Shown here piece by piece: positions 26,542 through 34,934 of a DNA stretch of 64,000 nt. The stretch is from NCBI RefSeq assembly GCF_030811715.1, contig NZ_JAUSRH010000017.1, positions 19,683 through 83,682 on the forward strand. The letters run 5' to 3'. The position numbers were made by a program, and so were the translations under genes. The notes under the pieces are model-generated. The model made no database searches, had not been told where the DNA came from, and saw only the letters and a program-made list of their open reading frames with translations. How positions within the stretch are numbered: position 1 is the stretch's first letter; each line of letters starts with the position of its first letter. The stretch comes from Sinomonas atrocyanea. Its GTDB lineage: Bacteria > Actinomycetota > Actinomycetes > Actinomycetales > Micrococcaceae.

Positions 26542-26586
26542 GATGCCGCCGCGCGGGAGACACTGGGCACCTGAGCACGAGCCGAT

Positions 26587-26602
26587 CGGCAGGATCCTGC
26601 CG
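26587..26602. promoter_or_regulatory. HipB-type operator palindrome O3
   Basis: CGGCAGGATCCTGCCG, perfect, 12 bases before the GTG start of hipB, overlapping the expected ribosome-binding and promoter region. Confidence 0.7.
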
Positions 26603-26614
26603 GGAGAGGAAGCC

Positions 26615-26827
26615 GTGGACGAACCCGCGCGGGACGCGCTGGCGGCGCTGGGCGCGGCCATCAGGGCCGCGCGCAAGGACGCCGGCATCACGCAGGCAAC
26701 GTTGGCCGAGCTCGCCGGGACGTCGGAGCGGACGGTGCGGGACATCGAGCGCGGCTCGCCGAGCCCGAGCATCGGCTCGGTCGTCGCGGCCGCACGGGCG
26801 GTGGGCCTCACGGTCGGCGCGAGCTGA
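26615..26827 (+). CDS. hipB: HipB-like antitoxin / XRE-type repressor
   Basis: 70 residues from GTG 26615, with GGGAGAGGAAGCC upstream. LGAAIRAARKDAGITQATLA, then ELAGTSERTVRDIERGSPSP, is a complete XRE helix-turn-helix, followed by a short SIGSVVAAARAVGLTV helix. Size and order (directly before a HipA gene, sharing one base in TGATG) identify it as the antitoxin and autorepressor. Three palindromes upstream are its likely operators. It is intact although its toxin partner is frameshifted. Confidence 0.85.
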   Translation: MDEPARDALAALGAAIRAARKDAGITQATLAELAGTSERTVRDIERGSPSPSIGSVVAAARAVGLTVGAS

Positions 26828-28012
26828 TGTCCCGGGACCTCTCCGCGCTCCGGTTCATCAGCGAGGCGGACGTGTACAAGGCCGGCGTCCTCGCCGGCCG
26901 GCTCTGGCGCGACGAGCGCGCGCGCATCAGCTTCGCCTACCGCGAGGACTACGTCGCAGCGCAGGGGCGGCCGGTGGCCCGGACCCTGCCCGTGGGGCCG
27001 GAGGCAGTGGGGCCGCTCCACGGCCTCCCCGCATTCTTCGCCGGCCTCCTGCCCGAGGGCCACCGGCTCAGCGTGCTCCCGCTCCGCGGCGAAGACGAGC
27101 CTCGACGACGAGCTCACGCTCCTCCTCGCGGTCGGGGCCGATGTCCCCGGCGACGTGCAGGTGGTCCCCGCGGGCACGGTCCCGGAGGAGCCGGAGCCGC
27201 TCGCCGACCTCGATGCGGCGCCCGCGGACTTCTCGCGGCTCGCGGACGCCCTCGACCTGCACGGGCTGCCCGGCGTCCAGGACAAGGTCAGCGCCTCCAT
27301 GCTCTCCGCCCCCGTCGCCTCCCCGCACCACCGGTGGATCCTCAAGCTCGACCCGCCCGGAACGCCGCACCTCGTGCTCAACGAGGCGCTGCACCTCAGG
27401 GCCGCACGCTCGCTGCGGATTCCCGTCGCCTCCGCCCACGTGGTGCGCGACGCCCGAGGGGTTCCGGGGCTCCTCGTCTCTCGGTTCGACAGGATCCACG
27501 AGGACGGCCGCTGGCGCCGGCTCGAGCTGGAGGACGGCGCCCAGATCCTCGGGATGCTCCCCGCGGCGAAGTACTCCGTGGCGGCCGAGGAACTCGTCTC
27601 CGCGGTCGCGGCGGCGTGCCGGGCGCCGGCAGTCGCCGCCCGCAACCTGTACCTGCAGTTCCTGTTCGCCTGGCTCACTGGCAACGGCGACCTCCACGCC
27701 AAGAACGTGGCGGTCCTGACCGGCCCGGCCGGTCATCGCGCCCCGGCGCCCGCCTTCGACCTTCCCAGCACCGTGCTCTATGGCGACATGTCGATGGCCC
27801 TCCCCGTTGCCGGACGCACCAAGGGCCTGCGGGCCCGGCACTGGGCCGAGTTCGCCGCGACGATCGGCCTGCCCGAGCGCGCCGCCGCGTCCGCGACCTC
27901 ACTGGCGCTCAAGGCGGCGGCCGGCGCCGACCTCGCGGCGCTTCCCTTCGAGGGCTCGCCGCTCAACCGCGCCCTCCGCGAGCTGCGGCACCGGAGGGCG
28001 GAGCTCGACTAG
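26827..28012 (+). pseudogene. hipA: HipA-family Ser/Thr kinase toxin, frameshifted
   Basis: The gene starts at ATG 26827. The first frame gives SALRFISEADVYKAGVLAGR to LPAFFAGLLPEGHRLSVL and then leaves the HipA pattern. From about 27081 the correct continuation (AAKTSLDDELTLLLAVGADV, GDVQVVPAG) is in the +1 frame. Removing one C from CCC at 27078-27080 restores a 394-codon HipA. The downstream part has VQDKVSASML (activation/phosphate loop), HRWILKLD, LLVSRFDR, GNGDLHAKN (catalytic loop) and FDLPST (metal-binding Asp). The family phosphorylates glutamyl-tRNA synthetase or related targets to cause dormancy. The lesion could be real inactivation, phase variation, or a sequencing error; no slippery heptamer for programmed frameshifting is seen. 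Confidence 0.85.
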
Positions 28013-28035
28013 CCCGGAACGGAGGCCGGGCGTCG

Positions 28036-28980
28036 TCAGGCCCCGGCGGCGGCGAACCGCTCGGCGAGCTCGCGCATGGCATCCCGCAGCTCCGGCGGGT
28101 CGATCACGGTGACCGGCCAGCCGAGCCGGACCACGTGGTAGGCCACGTAGTCGAGGTCGTCGGCGCCGGCGGTGAGGATGCTGGCCTCGCCGTCCGGCTC
28201 GACGACGGCCATCGTGGACGGAACCCGCTCCGCGACCTCGTGGGCCGGGGCGTGGATGCGGACCTTCGCGACGAATTGGTACGGCGCCTGCGTGATGGAC
28301 GACTGGACGTACTCGACCGCGTCCGGCGCCTCCCGGGGCCTGAAGCGCCAGCCGGTGCCGCGCGCGGCCGCCATCCGGTCGAGCCGGAAGGTCCTCCAGT
28401 CCTCACGGTCAAGGTCCCAGGCCATGAGGTACCAGCGCCTGGCCGCGGCCACGAGGCGGTAGGGCTCGACCCGGCGCTCGGACCGCTCGCCGCCGGACTT
28501 CGTGTAGTCGAACGTGGCCCGCTCCGGCGTGCGGATGGCCCGCGCGAGGGCCACCAGGACGTCGGCATCCACGGCCGTCACGGGGCTGTCCAGGCTCACG
28601 GTCGCCTCGATGACGCCCTTGACCTCGGCCCGCAGCCTAGCCGGGAGCACCTGGTCGAGCTTCGCGAGCGAGCGGACGGCCGCCTCGCCGAGCCCCGCGA
28701 CCGTCCCTCCCGCGGCGAGCCGGAGGCTCACGGCCACCGCCACGGCCTCCTCGTCGTCGAGGAGCAGCGGTGGCAGCGCCTTGCCGGCGCCGAGCTGGTA
28801 GCCGCCCCCGGTGCCGTGCTCGGCCCGCACGGGGTAGCCGAGCTCTCGCAGGCGGTCCACGTCGCGGCGGATGCTGCGCGTCGTGACCCCGAGCCGCTCG
28901 GCGAGCTCCGCGCCCGTCCATACCGGGCGGGACTGGAGCAGGTTCAGCAGGCTCAGGACGCGCTGCGTCGTGTCATTCAT
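28036..28980 (-). CDS. WYL-domain transcriptional regulator (YafY/DeoR type)
   Basis: 314 residues. MNDTTQRVLSLLNLLQSRPV, WTGAELAERLGVTTRSIRRD and VDRLRELGYPV form the HTH_11 domain (residues 1-55). The GGGYQLGAGKALPPLLLDDE segment links to the WYL domain, with RRVEPYRLVAAARRWYLMAW, then DREDWRTFRLDRM, as its core. The C-terminal WCX domain follows. WYL proteins sense nucleotides or small ligands. GGAGCC is near the ATG at 28980. It is divergent from the small gene at 29148 and has a long palindrome just upstream (29001-29023), suggesting autoregulation. Confidence 0.9.
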   Translation of the reverse strand: MNDTTQRVLSLLNLLQSRPVWTGAELAERLGVTTRSIRRDVDRLRELGYPVRAEHGTGGGYQLGAGKALPPLLLDDEEAVAVAVSLRLAAGGTVAGLGEAAVRSLAKLDQVLPARLRAEVKGVIEATVSLDSPVTAVDADVLVALARAIRTPERATFDYTKSGGERSERRVEPYRLVAAARRWYLMAWDLDREDWRTFRLDRMAAARGTGWRFRPREAPDAVEYVQSSITQAPYQFVAKVRIHAPAHEVAERVPSTMAVVEPDGEASILTAGADDLDYVAYHVVRLGWPVTVIDPPELRDAMRELAERFAAAGA

Positions 28981-29000
28981 GGCTCCATCATGGACTCTGG

Positions 29001-29023
29001 CTGCGGACAGGATCTGTCCGCAG
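29001..29023. promoter_or_regulatory. Palindromic operator of the WYL regulator
   Basis: A perfect 10-bp inverted repeat, CTGCGGACAG and CTGTCCGCAG, separated by GAT, lies 20 bases upstream of the regulator start codon. Confidence 0.6.
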
Positions 29024-29147
29024 CGCACGTGGCGTGGGCCGCATCCCCAGCGGCTGAGGCAGCGGACCGCCCCTGTCCTGCACCCCCGGGACACTGGTCT
29101 CGGGACAGCAGGAAGCCCCGGGAACGGGCAGGGAAGAAGGAGTGGCC

Positions 29148-29396
29148 ATGGCCGCACAGGGAACAGTCCAGCAGCTTCACGGCATGGCGTGGACCGGCCC
29201 GGGGAGCACGCAGACGAGGACCCGGGAGGCGGGCCGGCTGGCCGAGGTGCTCCGCGCCGTCGTTCGCGGGTGGGCCAGCAGGTGGGAAGGCGCGGTCCGC
29301 GCCTGGCGCGGCGCGGACCGGCGGGTGCTGGGGATCGACGAGAGCCGGGAGCGGGTGCGCCGGGACATCGCGCTGCTCGGACCGCGCCCGTGGTGA
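29148..29396 (+). CDS. Small basic protein, unknown function
   Basis: 82 residues from ATG 29148, with AAGGAG five bases upstream. The product is Arg/Ala/Trp-rich and mostly helical (RLAEVLRAVVRGWASRWEGA), with no recognisable domain. It is divergent from the WYL regulator and shares its control region, so it may be a target of that regulator. Good ribosome-binding site and codon usage favour a real gene. Confidence 0.5.
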   Translation: MAAQGTVQQLHGMAWTGPGSTQTRTREAGRLAEVLRAVVRGWASRWEGAVRAWRGADRRVLGIDESRERVRRDIALLGPRPW

Positions 29397-29425
29397 GCCC
29401 CCCCCGGTCCTCCCGGGCCGTGGGT

Positions 29426-30640
29426 TCAGGCGCGGGTGAGCAGCAGGCTCACGTTGTGGCCGCCGAACCCGAACGAGTTCGAGACGGCGGCCTCGACGCG
29501 AGCCCGGCGCGGGGCGCCGGCCACGACGTCGAGGTCGATCGCCGGGTCGAGGCGGTCGAGGTTGCGCGTGGGTGGGATGATGCCCGATTCCAGGGTGAGC
29601 GCGGTGAGGATCGCCTCGACGGCCCCGGCCGCGCCGACGAGGTGCCCGAGCGCACCCTTCGGTGCGGTCACCGCCACCTGCTCGCCGAGGGCCTCGCGCA
29701 CGGCGAGGGCCTCGCTGATGTCGCCGATGTGAGTTCCGGTGGCGTGGGCGTTGACGTGCTGGATGTCGCCGCCGTCGATGCCCGCGCGGCGCAGGGCCTT
29801 GCGGATCGCCTTGATCTGCCCGACGCCCTCGGGGTCCGTGCCGGTGATGTGGAACGCGTCCGCCGTGACGCCGTAGCCGGAGAGGGCGGCGCGGGTGCGG
29901 GCCCGGCGGGCCCGCGCGTGCTCCGCGCGCTCGAGGACCACGACGCCGGCCCCCTCGCCGAGCACGAACCCGGTGCGGTCGGCGTCGAACGGCCGGGAGG
30001 CGGCCTCGGGGTCGCCCTGGGACTTCGAGAGGGCGCCGATCTGGGCGAACCCGGCGATGGTCAGCGGCGTGATCGCGGCCTCGGCCCCGCCCGCGATGAC
30101 GATGTCCGCCTCGTCGCACTCTATGAGCCGCGCCGCGTGGACGATCGCCTCGGCGCCCGAGGCGCACGCGGAGGAGGGCGCCATCGCGGCGGCGCGCGCG
30201 CCGTACTCGATGCTCAGCTGCGCGGCGGCCGCGTTGGCCATGAGCATCGGCACCGTGCGCGGGGAGACGCGGCGGGAGCCGGAGGACTCGAGGACGTCGT
30301 CCTGGGCCAGGAGGGTCTCCACCCCGCCGATGCCGGTCCCGATCACGACGGCGAGCCGGTCGCCGTCGACCTCCGGCGCACCCGCGTCGGCCCATGCCTC
30401 GCGGGCGGCGATGACGGCGGCCTGCTGGCTGCGGTCGAGCCGGCGCGCCCGGACGGGCTGCATGGCCTGCTCCGGCTCGACCGCGAGCCGGCCGGCGATG
30501 TGGACCGGGAGCGAGACGTCGAAGCCCGAAAGGGCGCGCACACCGGACCGGAGGGACAGGACGCCCTCCCAGAGCTCGGCCACGGTGCCGCCCAGCGGCG
30601 TGGTGGCACCCATTCCGGTGATGACGATCTCGGTCCCCAT
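29426..30640 (-). CDS. Beta-ketoacyl-ACP synthase II-like (FabF family), stand-alone
   Basis: 404 residues, full FabF length. The catalytic triad is present: Cys in SSACASGAEAIVHAA, His in VNAHATGTHIGD and His in KGALGHLVGAAG. NSFGFGGHNVSLL is the C-terminal Phe/Gly loop. AGAGGACATC precedes the ATG at 30640. No other fatty-acid synthesis gene (fabD, acpP, fabH) is adjacent, unlike the usual cluster. Instead a TetR gene is divergent, with two operator-like sites between. The enzyme should condense malonyl-ACP with acyl-ACP. A secondary, inducible copy (resistance or membrane adjustment) is inferred. Confidence 0.9.
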   Translation of the reverse strand: MGTEIVITGMGATTPLGGTVAELWEGVLSLRSGVRALSGFDVSLPVHIAGRLAVEPEQAMQPVRARRLDRSQQAAVIAAREAWADAGAPEVDGDRLAVVIGTGIGGVETLLAQDDVLESSGSRRVSPRTVPMLMANAAAAQLSIEYGARAAAMAPSSACASGAEAIVHAARLIECDEADIVIAGGAEAAITPLTIAGFAQIGALSKSQGDPEAASRPFDADRTGFVLGEGAGVVVLERAEHARARRARTRAALSGYGVTADAFHITGTDPEGVGQIKAIRKALRRAGIDGGDIQHVNAHATGTHIGDISEALAVREALGEQVAVTAPKGALGHLVGAAGAVEAILTALTLESGIIPPTRNLDRLDPAIDLDVVAGAPRRARVEAAVSNSFGFGGHNVSLLLTRA

Positions 30641-30676
30641 GATGTCCTCTGCGTAGAAGAGCCCTCCGGCCGGCGC

Positions 30677-30691
30677 TTGTATGCCGTACAA
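30677..30691. promoter_or_regulatory. TetR operator-like site A (fabF/tetR)
   Basis: TTGTATGCCGTACAA: TTGTA-N5-TACAA inverted repeat. It is the reverse complement of site B except for one base. Confidence 0.65.
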
Positions 30692-30704
30692 GAGGGAAAG
30701 ATGT

Positions 30705-30719
30705 TTGTACAGCATACAA
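30705..30719. promoter_or_regulatory. TetR operator-like site B overlapping the tetR -10 box
   Basis: TTGTACAGCATACAA, centre 28 bp from site A. It overlaps the -10 box TACAAT (30715-30720), which is six bases before the leaderless tetR ATG. Confidence 0.65.
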
Positions 30720-30726
30720 TTCAGTC

Positions 30727-31344
30727 ATGGGTCCCGTCGAGACACGCGCTGCCGCCGCCGCACGGCGCCTCCTCGCGCAGCGCAAGGGCCGCGGCGCCGA
30801 GACGCGCCAGCGCATCGTCGACGCTGCGGCGGCGCTGTTCGCGGCCCGCCCCGCCGACTCCGTCACGGTCAGCCAGATCGCCGCCGCGGCCCGGGTCTTC
30901 CCGAACCAGATCACGTACCACTTCGGCTCGAAGGACTCCCTCTTCATCCACGCCGCGTTCGTGCTGCTGCTGCGGGACGCCGGGCGCCTCGAGGGCGTGG
31001 GCACGCGGCTCTCGTCGGCCGAGGCGTTCCGGCGCGCCATGGCGCGGACCGTCCTCGTCACCCCGTCGCTGCCCGTGGTGATCAGCGCGCTCGCGCTCGC
31101 ACGGGCCAAACCCAAGCTGAGCCCGGTGGTCAAGGGCCACCTGAGCCTGCTGTTCCGCATCTCGGAGCACTACCTCGAGAACATGCTCGCGCTGCGCGGC
31201 TGGGTGATCGACCGCAGCCTGCGCCAGGAGGTCAAGACGTTCTGGTCGGCCGCCTTCGGGGCCATCCTCATCGCCGAGTCCGGCTACCCCGGCACCCAGG
31301 CCGACCTCGACTTGGCCGGCACCCTGACCGTCCGGGAGGCCTAG
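30727..31344 (+). CDS. TetR family regulator of fabF-like gene
   Basis: 205 residues with an N-terminal basic tail. RQRIVDAAAALFAARPADSV, VSQIAAAARVFPNQITYHFG and SKDSLFIHAAF form the DNA-binding domain; the C-terminal half is helical with no assigned ligand. TACAAT six bases before the ATG and no ribosome-binding site show a leaderless gene. Its operators cover its own -10 box and the shared region with the divergent fabF-like gene, so it is probably an autorepressor and the regulator of that gene. Confidence 0.88.
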   Translation: MGPVETRAAAAARRLLAQRKGRGAETRQRIVDAAAALFAARPADSVTVSQIAAAARVFPNQITYHFGSKDSLFIHAAFVLLLRDAGRLEGVGTRLSSAEAFRRAMARTVLVTPSLPVVISALALARAKPKLSPVVKGHLSLLFRISEHYLENMLALRGWVIDRSLRQEVKTFWSAAFGAILIAESGYPGTQADLDLAGTLTVREA

Positions 31345-31365
31345 GGGCACCCACACGAGGTGCCC
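31345..31365. terminator. Terminator after tetR
   Basis: GGGCACC / GGTGCCC 7-bp stem with a 7-base loop immediately after the TAG. Confidence 0.6.
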
Positions 31366-31490
31366 TCCCAGAGTCAGGTCCTGATGCTGGGCCCTCGTGG
31401 GTTACCCGAAGCCCGAGCTGGGCATAAGGACAAGGGACCCGTGTGCCGCTACCCTGAGCTGGCCCGCCAATGACCAGGAATGAGGACTCC

Positions 31491-32639
31491 ATGTCCGAGA
31501 CGCCCGACACTCCCGCCAAGCGGCAGCTCGCCGGTCTCTTCACCGACACGCTCGGCCGGGCCGGAATCCGTTCGGTCCAGGCCCTCGCCGTCGGCGCCCT
31601 CCTGTGGGCCGTAGTGTGGGTACTCCTCAGGATCCCCCTCGTGGTGATCCCCGTGATCATCGCCGCGATCCTGGCCTCCGCGATCGCGCCCCTCGTCCAC
31701 TGGCTGCACGTCCACGGGTGGCCCAGGGCGCTGGCTGTGCTGGCCTCCTTCGTGGCCATCCTCGCGGTCTTCGGCGGGATCATCACGGGGATTGTGTTCC
31801 TGATCCGAGCCCAGGCGCACGAGCTGGCGGAGCGCTTCACGGCCGGCCTGGAGCAGCTCCACACCTTCCTCAACAACGGCCCGGCTCGCATCAGCGACCA
31901 GCAGATCACCCAGGCGCGCGATTCCCTCCAGCACTTCTTCACCTCCGGCAGCCTCGGAGCCGAGGCGCTCACCGGGGCCCGCACCGCGGGCGAGATCCTC
32001 ACCGCGCTCATCCTCATGGCCGTGATCCTGTTCTTCTTCCTCAAGGACGGCCGGCAGATCCTCGACTTCATGCTCTGGTTCATGCCGCCGTCCCATCGGG
32101 ACAAGGCCCGGCTCGCGGCGGACCGCAGCGCACACGTACTCGGCGGCTACGTGCGGGGCACCGTGCTGGTCGCCGCCGCGGACGCGATCATCGTGGGCAC
32201 GGGCCTGGTGATCCTGCACGTGCCCCTGGCCCCGGCGCTCGCAGTGTTCGTCTTCATCGGGGGGTTCATCCCGATCCTGGGCGCAACGCTCGCGGGCTTC
32301 CTCGCCGTCGGGGTGGCCCTCATCTCCAACGGCCCGGTCGTGGGGCTCATCGTCCTGATCGTGGTCCTGGTGGCGAACCAGATCGAGCACCACCTCCTGC
32401 AGCCACTCCTGATGGGCCGGGTCCTCTCGATCCACGGGCTGGCGATCATCCTCGCCCTCGCCTCCGGAACGGTGCTCGCCGGCATCATCGGCGCACTGCT
32501 GGCCGTGCCCGTCACGGCCGTGGCCTGGGCCATCATCAAGACCTTCACCGGCCGCGGCGAACCGACCGAGCCGGAGGAGCCGACGGGGCCGGTCGGGACA
32601 GACTTGGGCCCGGTTCCCACGACGCATTCCGATTCGTAG
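31491..32639 (+). CDS. AI-2E family transporter (YdiK/TqsA-like)
   Basis: 382 residues with the family layout: three N-terminal helices (VQALAVGALLWAVVWVLLRI, VVIPVIIAAILASAIAP, ALAVLASFVAILAVFGGII), a soluble loop (~residues 95-160), then ILTALILMAVILFFFLKDG and four or more C-terminal helices. VFIGGFIPILGATLAGFLAV and VANQIEHHLLQPLLMG carry the conserved PxxG and H-x3-P motifs. The family exports small molecules or ions (AI-2, Na+/H+ in some). The start at 31491 has GAGGA four bases upstream; ATG 31470 is an alternative. It is a single-gene unit ended by a hairpin. Confidence 0.88.
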   Translation: MSETPDTPAKRQLAGLFTDTLGRAGIRSVQALAVGALLWAVVWVLLRIPLVVIPVIIAAILASAIAPLVHWLHVHGWPRALAVLASFVAILAVFGGIITGIVFLIRAQAHELAERFTAGLEQLHTFLNNGPARISDQQITQARDSLQHFFTSGSLGAEALTGARTAGEILTALILMAVILFFFLKDGRQILDFMLWFMPPSHRDKARLAADRSAHVLGGYVRGTVLVAAADAIIVGTGLVILHVPLAPALAVFVFIGGFIPILGATLAGFLAVGVALISNGPVVGLIVLIVVLVANQIEHHLLQPLLMGRVLSIHGLAIILALASGTVLAGIIGALLAVPVTAVAWAIIKTFTGRGEPTEPEEPTGPVGTDLGPVPTTHSDS

Positions 32640-32654
32640 CCTGCAGAGCAGGCT
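32638..32654. terminator. Short bidirectional hairpin between converging genes
   Basis: AGCCTGC-AGA-GCAGGCT, overlapping both stop codons of the AI-2E transporter and the PAP2-like gene. Confidence 0.45.
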
Positions 32655-33352
32655 CAGCCCAGGCCCAGGAACGCCTGCCACAGCCCCACGATCACGACCG
32701 GCCCGAACAGGGTCCCGGCGACAACCTGGGCGAGCGTGTGGGCGCGGAGCACCACGCGGGCCCAGCCCACGGCGAGGACCACGAGCAGCAGCGGCCACCA
32801 CGCCGGGCCGAACAGCACGATGGCCGTGACCGCGGCCGACGACACGGCCGCGGCGTGGCCGCTCACCTTCCACCAGATGCTCACGATCGCGAGGACGGCG
32901 ATCCCCGCGATGAGCGCCAGGACCATCGCGGTCACCGAGGGCGGCGCACCCGCCCAGACGAGGACGCCGAGCCCGAGCAGCACGCACACGATCGCCATGG
33001 CGAGCACGGGGGCGCGCTGGGACCTCTCGCTCACGTGGTGGTCCACCACCTTGCCGGCGTGCACGAGCGCGAGGAGCACCACGAACGGCAGCACGGACGT
33101 GAAGACCAGCGCGACCGCGCCGTACCACCAGGTGCCGGGCCAGCCGGGGCTCGCCGCCGGGCTCAGCAGGAGCTGGACGGCAATGGTGAATGGCGGCTGG
33201 AAGACCTCGCTGAGCACGCGCGCGACGGCGGCGGCGCTCCCCCGCGGGGACGGCGCCGGGGGCGTCGGGCGATGGCTGGCTAGCACGGTTCCAGTCTTCC
33301 ATGCCCGGACCCGCCCCCGGCGGCCGCTGCCGCCGTGGGTGTCCGCGGACAT
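32654..33352 (-). CDS. PAP2-like membrane phosphatase
   Basis: 232 residues with five or six membrane segments. The three PAP2 motifs are recognisable: K-x6-7-R in KVVDHHVSERSQR, SGH in WWKVSGHAAAVSSA, and R-x-H in WARVVLRAHTLAQVVAG. The usual PSGH Pro is replaced by Val and the spacing is slightly relaxed, so activity on lipid phosphates is likely but not certain. The ATG at 33352 shares one base with the stop of the MFS gene (TGATG), which decides the start and implies coupling. The first ~35 residues are polar and possibly cytosolic. Confidence 0.75.
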   Translation of the reverse strand: MSADTHGGSGRRGRVRAWKTGTVLASHRPTPPAPSPRGSAAAVARVLSEVFQPPFTIAVQLLLSPAASPGWPGTWWYGAVALVFTSVLPFVVLLALVHAGKVVDHHVSERSQRAPVLAMAIVCVLLGLGVLVWAGAPPSVTAMVLALIAGIAVLAIVSIWWKVSGHAAAVSSAAVTAIVLFGPAWWPLLLVVLAVGWARVVLRAHTLAQVVAGTLFGPVVIVGLWQAFLGLG

Positions 33353-34806
33353 CAGGGCGAGATGTGGTCCAGGTGCCGGTTGCGCGTATGCGGGGCGAAC
33401 TGCACCAGGACCGCGGCGATGACGAGGAACACCGAGATCAGCCCGAGCGCCCAGATCACCGGGAGCATCGGCAGGATCGGGGTGATGACCATGACGCCGA
33501 TGCCGCCCCCGATGTGCCCCGCGCCGTCCACAATCGCGAAGCCCGTGGTCCGCGCACGGGTCGGGAAGGACTCCGCCGTGAGGGCATAGGTCGGCGAGAC
33601 CCACAGGTTGAAGCCGGCGAAGATGAGGATGGCGCCGATCATCGCGACCCCCACGTTGGTGCCCGCGGCGGCCACGACGAGCGAGCCGATCACGGTCACG
33701 ACCGCGCCGACGGGCAGCCAGTAGCGGCGCTCGAGCCGCTCGACGATCACGCTCATCACGGCGGCCTCGGCCACGAACCCGAGCGTGCCCACAGCGGCGA
33801 TGACGCCGGCCTCGGGCGGCGGGTAGTGCAGGGCCGCGAGGACCACGGTGAAGCCGGCCGCGAATGCGTAGACCGTGATGTACCCGATGAACCAGACGAA
33901 GAAGAGCAGGACCATGCGCTTGACGTACAGCGGGTTGGTGAACAGGTCGCGGTACGGGACGGGCGACGGCGGCCTGGTCGCCCCGTGCACGTCGGTCACC
34001 ACCGGCTCGGCGAGGGGCCCGTGCTTGGCGGCGCGCGCCTCCATGTCCTTCACCACGGAGTCGGCCTCGGCGAAGCGGCCCTGGCCGATGAGCCAGCGCG
34101 GCGACTCGGGCAGCTCGAACCTCAGCAGCACCGCGACCGCGGCCAGGATGGCGCCGACCCCGTACATCCACCGCCACCCGGTCTCGAACCCGGGCCCGGC
34201 CATCGCGAAGGGGAGGCCGAGGGGCCACGGAGTGGCCGGTGTCGTGAGGATGAGGCCGAGCCAGATGCCCACGAAGGCGCCGAGCGCCGACATGATGAAG
34301 ATGATCGTCGTGAACCGGGCACGCGCGTGCCGCGGGGCCATCTCGTTGATGTACGTGTTGACGATCGCGAGGTCCGCGCCGATCCCGATGCCGGTGACGG
34401 TGCGGGCGATGTTGAAGTTGGCGTAGTCGCCCACGAACGCGTTGTACAGCGAGCCCAGGCCGGTGATGAGCATCGTGATCATGAGCATGTTGCGCCGGCC
34501 GATGCGGTCCGCGATGGGGCTCAGCACGAGCGTCCCGACCACGTAGCCGGCCAGGTTGAGCAGCACGGGCAGCGGCAGCGCCTCGAGCGCCGTCTCCGGG
34601 GTGCAGCCCTTGTTGAGCTCGATGCACGTCTGGATGAACGAGACGTTGATGTCGAAGATGTCGTAGAACGTGAACAGGAACCCGAGGCCGATGATCCCGA
34701 TGAAGAGATAGGACAGGCTCCACACCTCGAGCCGCTCGAGCCGGGCAATGATCTGCTGGCCGGTCGGGGCGGCGCTCACGGATCCGGCATCCATGGATGC
34801 AGCCAC
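33352..34806 (-). CDS. MFS transporter (sugar/metabolite porter type)
   Basis: 484 residues, 12 predicted helices. SPIADRIGRRNMLMITML is the loop 2-3 MFS signature with D-R-x-G-R-R. ARTVTGIGIGADLAIVNTYI is helix 4-5. FELPESPRWLIGQGRFAEA is the PESPRWL motif of the sugar-porter branch, followed by a ~50-residue central loop. ALTAESFPTRARTTGFAI, with E and R, is the loop 10-11 signature. GTG 34806 is chosen because GGGAGG lies nine bases upstream; the ATG at 34794 is too far from it. Substrate unknown (aromatic acid, sugar or polyol). It is translationally coupled to the PAP2-like gene. Confidence 0.85.
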   Translation of the reverse strand: MAASMDAGSVSAAPTGQQIIARLERLEVWSLSYLFIGIIGLGFLFTFYDIFDINVSFIQTCIELNKGCTPETALEALPLPVLLNLAGYVVGTLVLSPIADRIGRRNMLMITMLITGLGSLYNAFVGDYANFNIARTVTGIGIGADLAIVNTYINEMAPRHARARFTTIIFIMSALGAFVGIWLGLILTTPATPWPLGLPFAMAGPGFETGWRWMYGVGAILAAVAVLLRFELPESPRWLIGQGRFAEADSVVKDMEARAAKHGPLAEPVVTDVHGATRPPSPVPYRDLFTNPLYVKRMVLLFFVWFIGYITVYAFAAGFTVVLAALHYPPPEAGVIAAVGTLGFVAEAAVMSVIVERLERRYWLPVGAVVTVIGSLVVAAAGTNVGVAMIGAILIFAGFNLWVSPTYALTAESFPTRARTTGFAIVDGAGHIGGGIGVMVITPILPMLPVIWALGLISVFLVIAAVLVQFAPHTRNRHLDHISP

Positions 34807-34934
34807 ATGGATCAACCTCCCGCAGCCCAGGGGTGGTGCTCGCTGCGCCAGAGACTGCCCTGGCTGCCGCCTCCATGGTGCGCCCGGCGGCGAGCCGCCA
34901 CAAGCACTCAATCGACTGCCGGGGCGCCGTGCCG

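Noticed and set aside
27070..27090. Programmed ribosomal frameshift in hipA
   Set aside because: No slippery heptamer or downstream structure that I can see; a simple base insertion in a C-run explains the break.
26827..29439. Very long plus-strand reading frame of 870 codons starting at the hipA ATG
   Set aside because: Beyond about 27080 it is the wrong frame of hipA and then runs antisense to the WYL regulator; composition is Arg/Pro/Ala-rich noise of GC-rich DNA.
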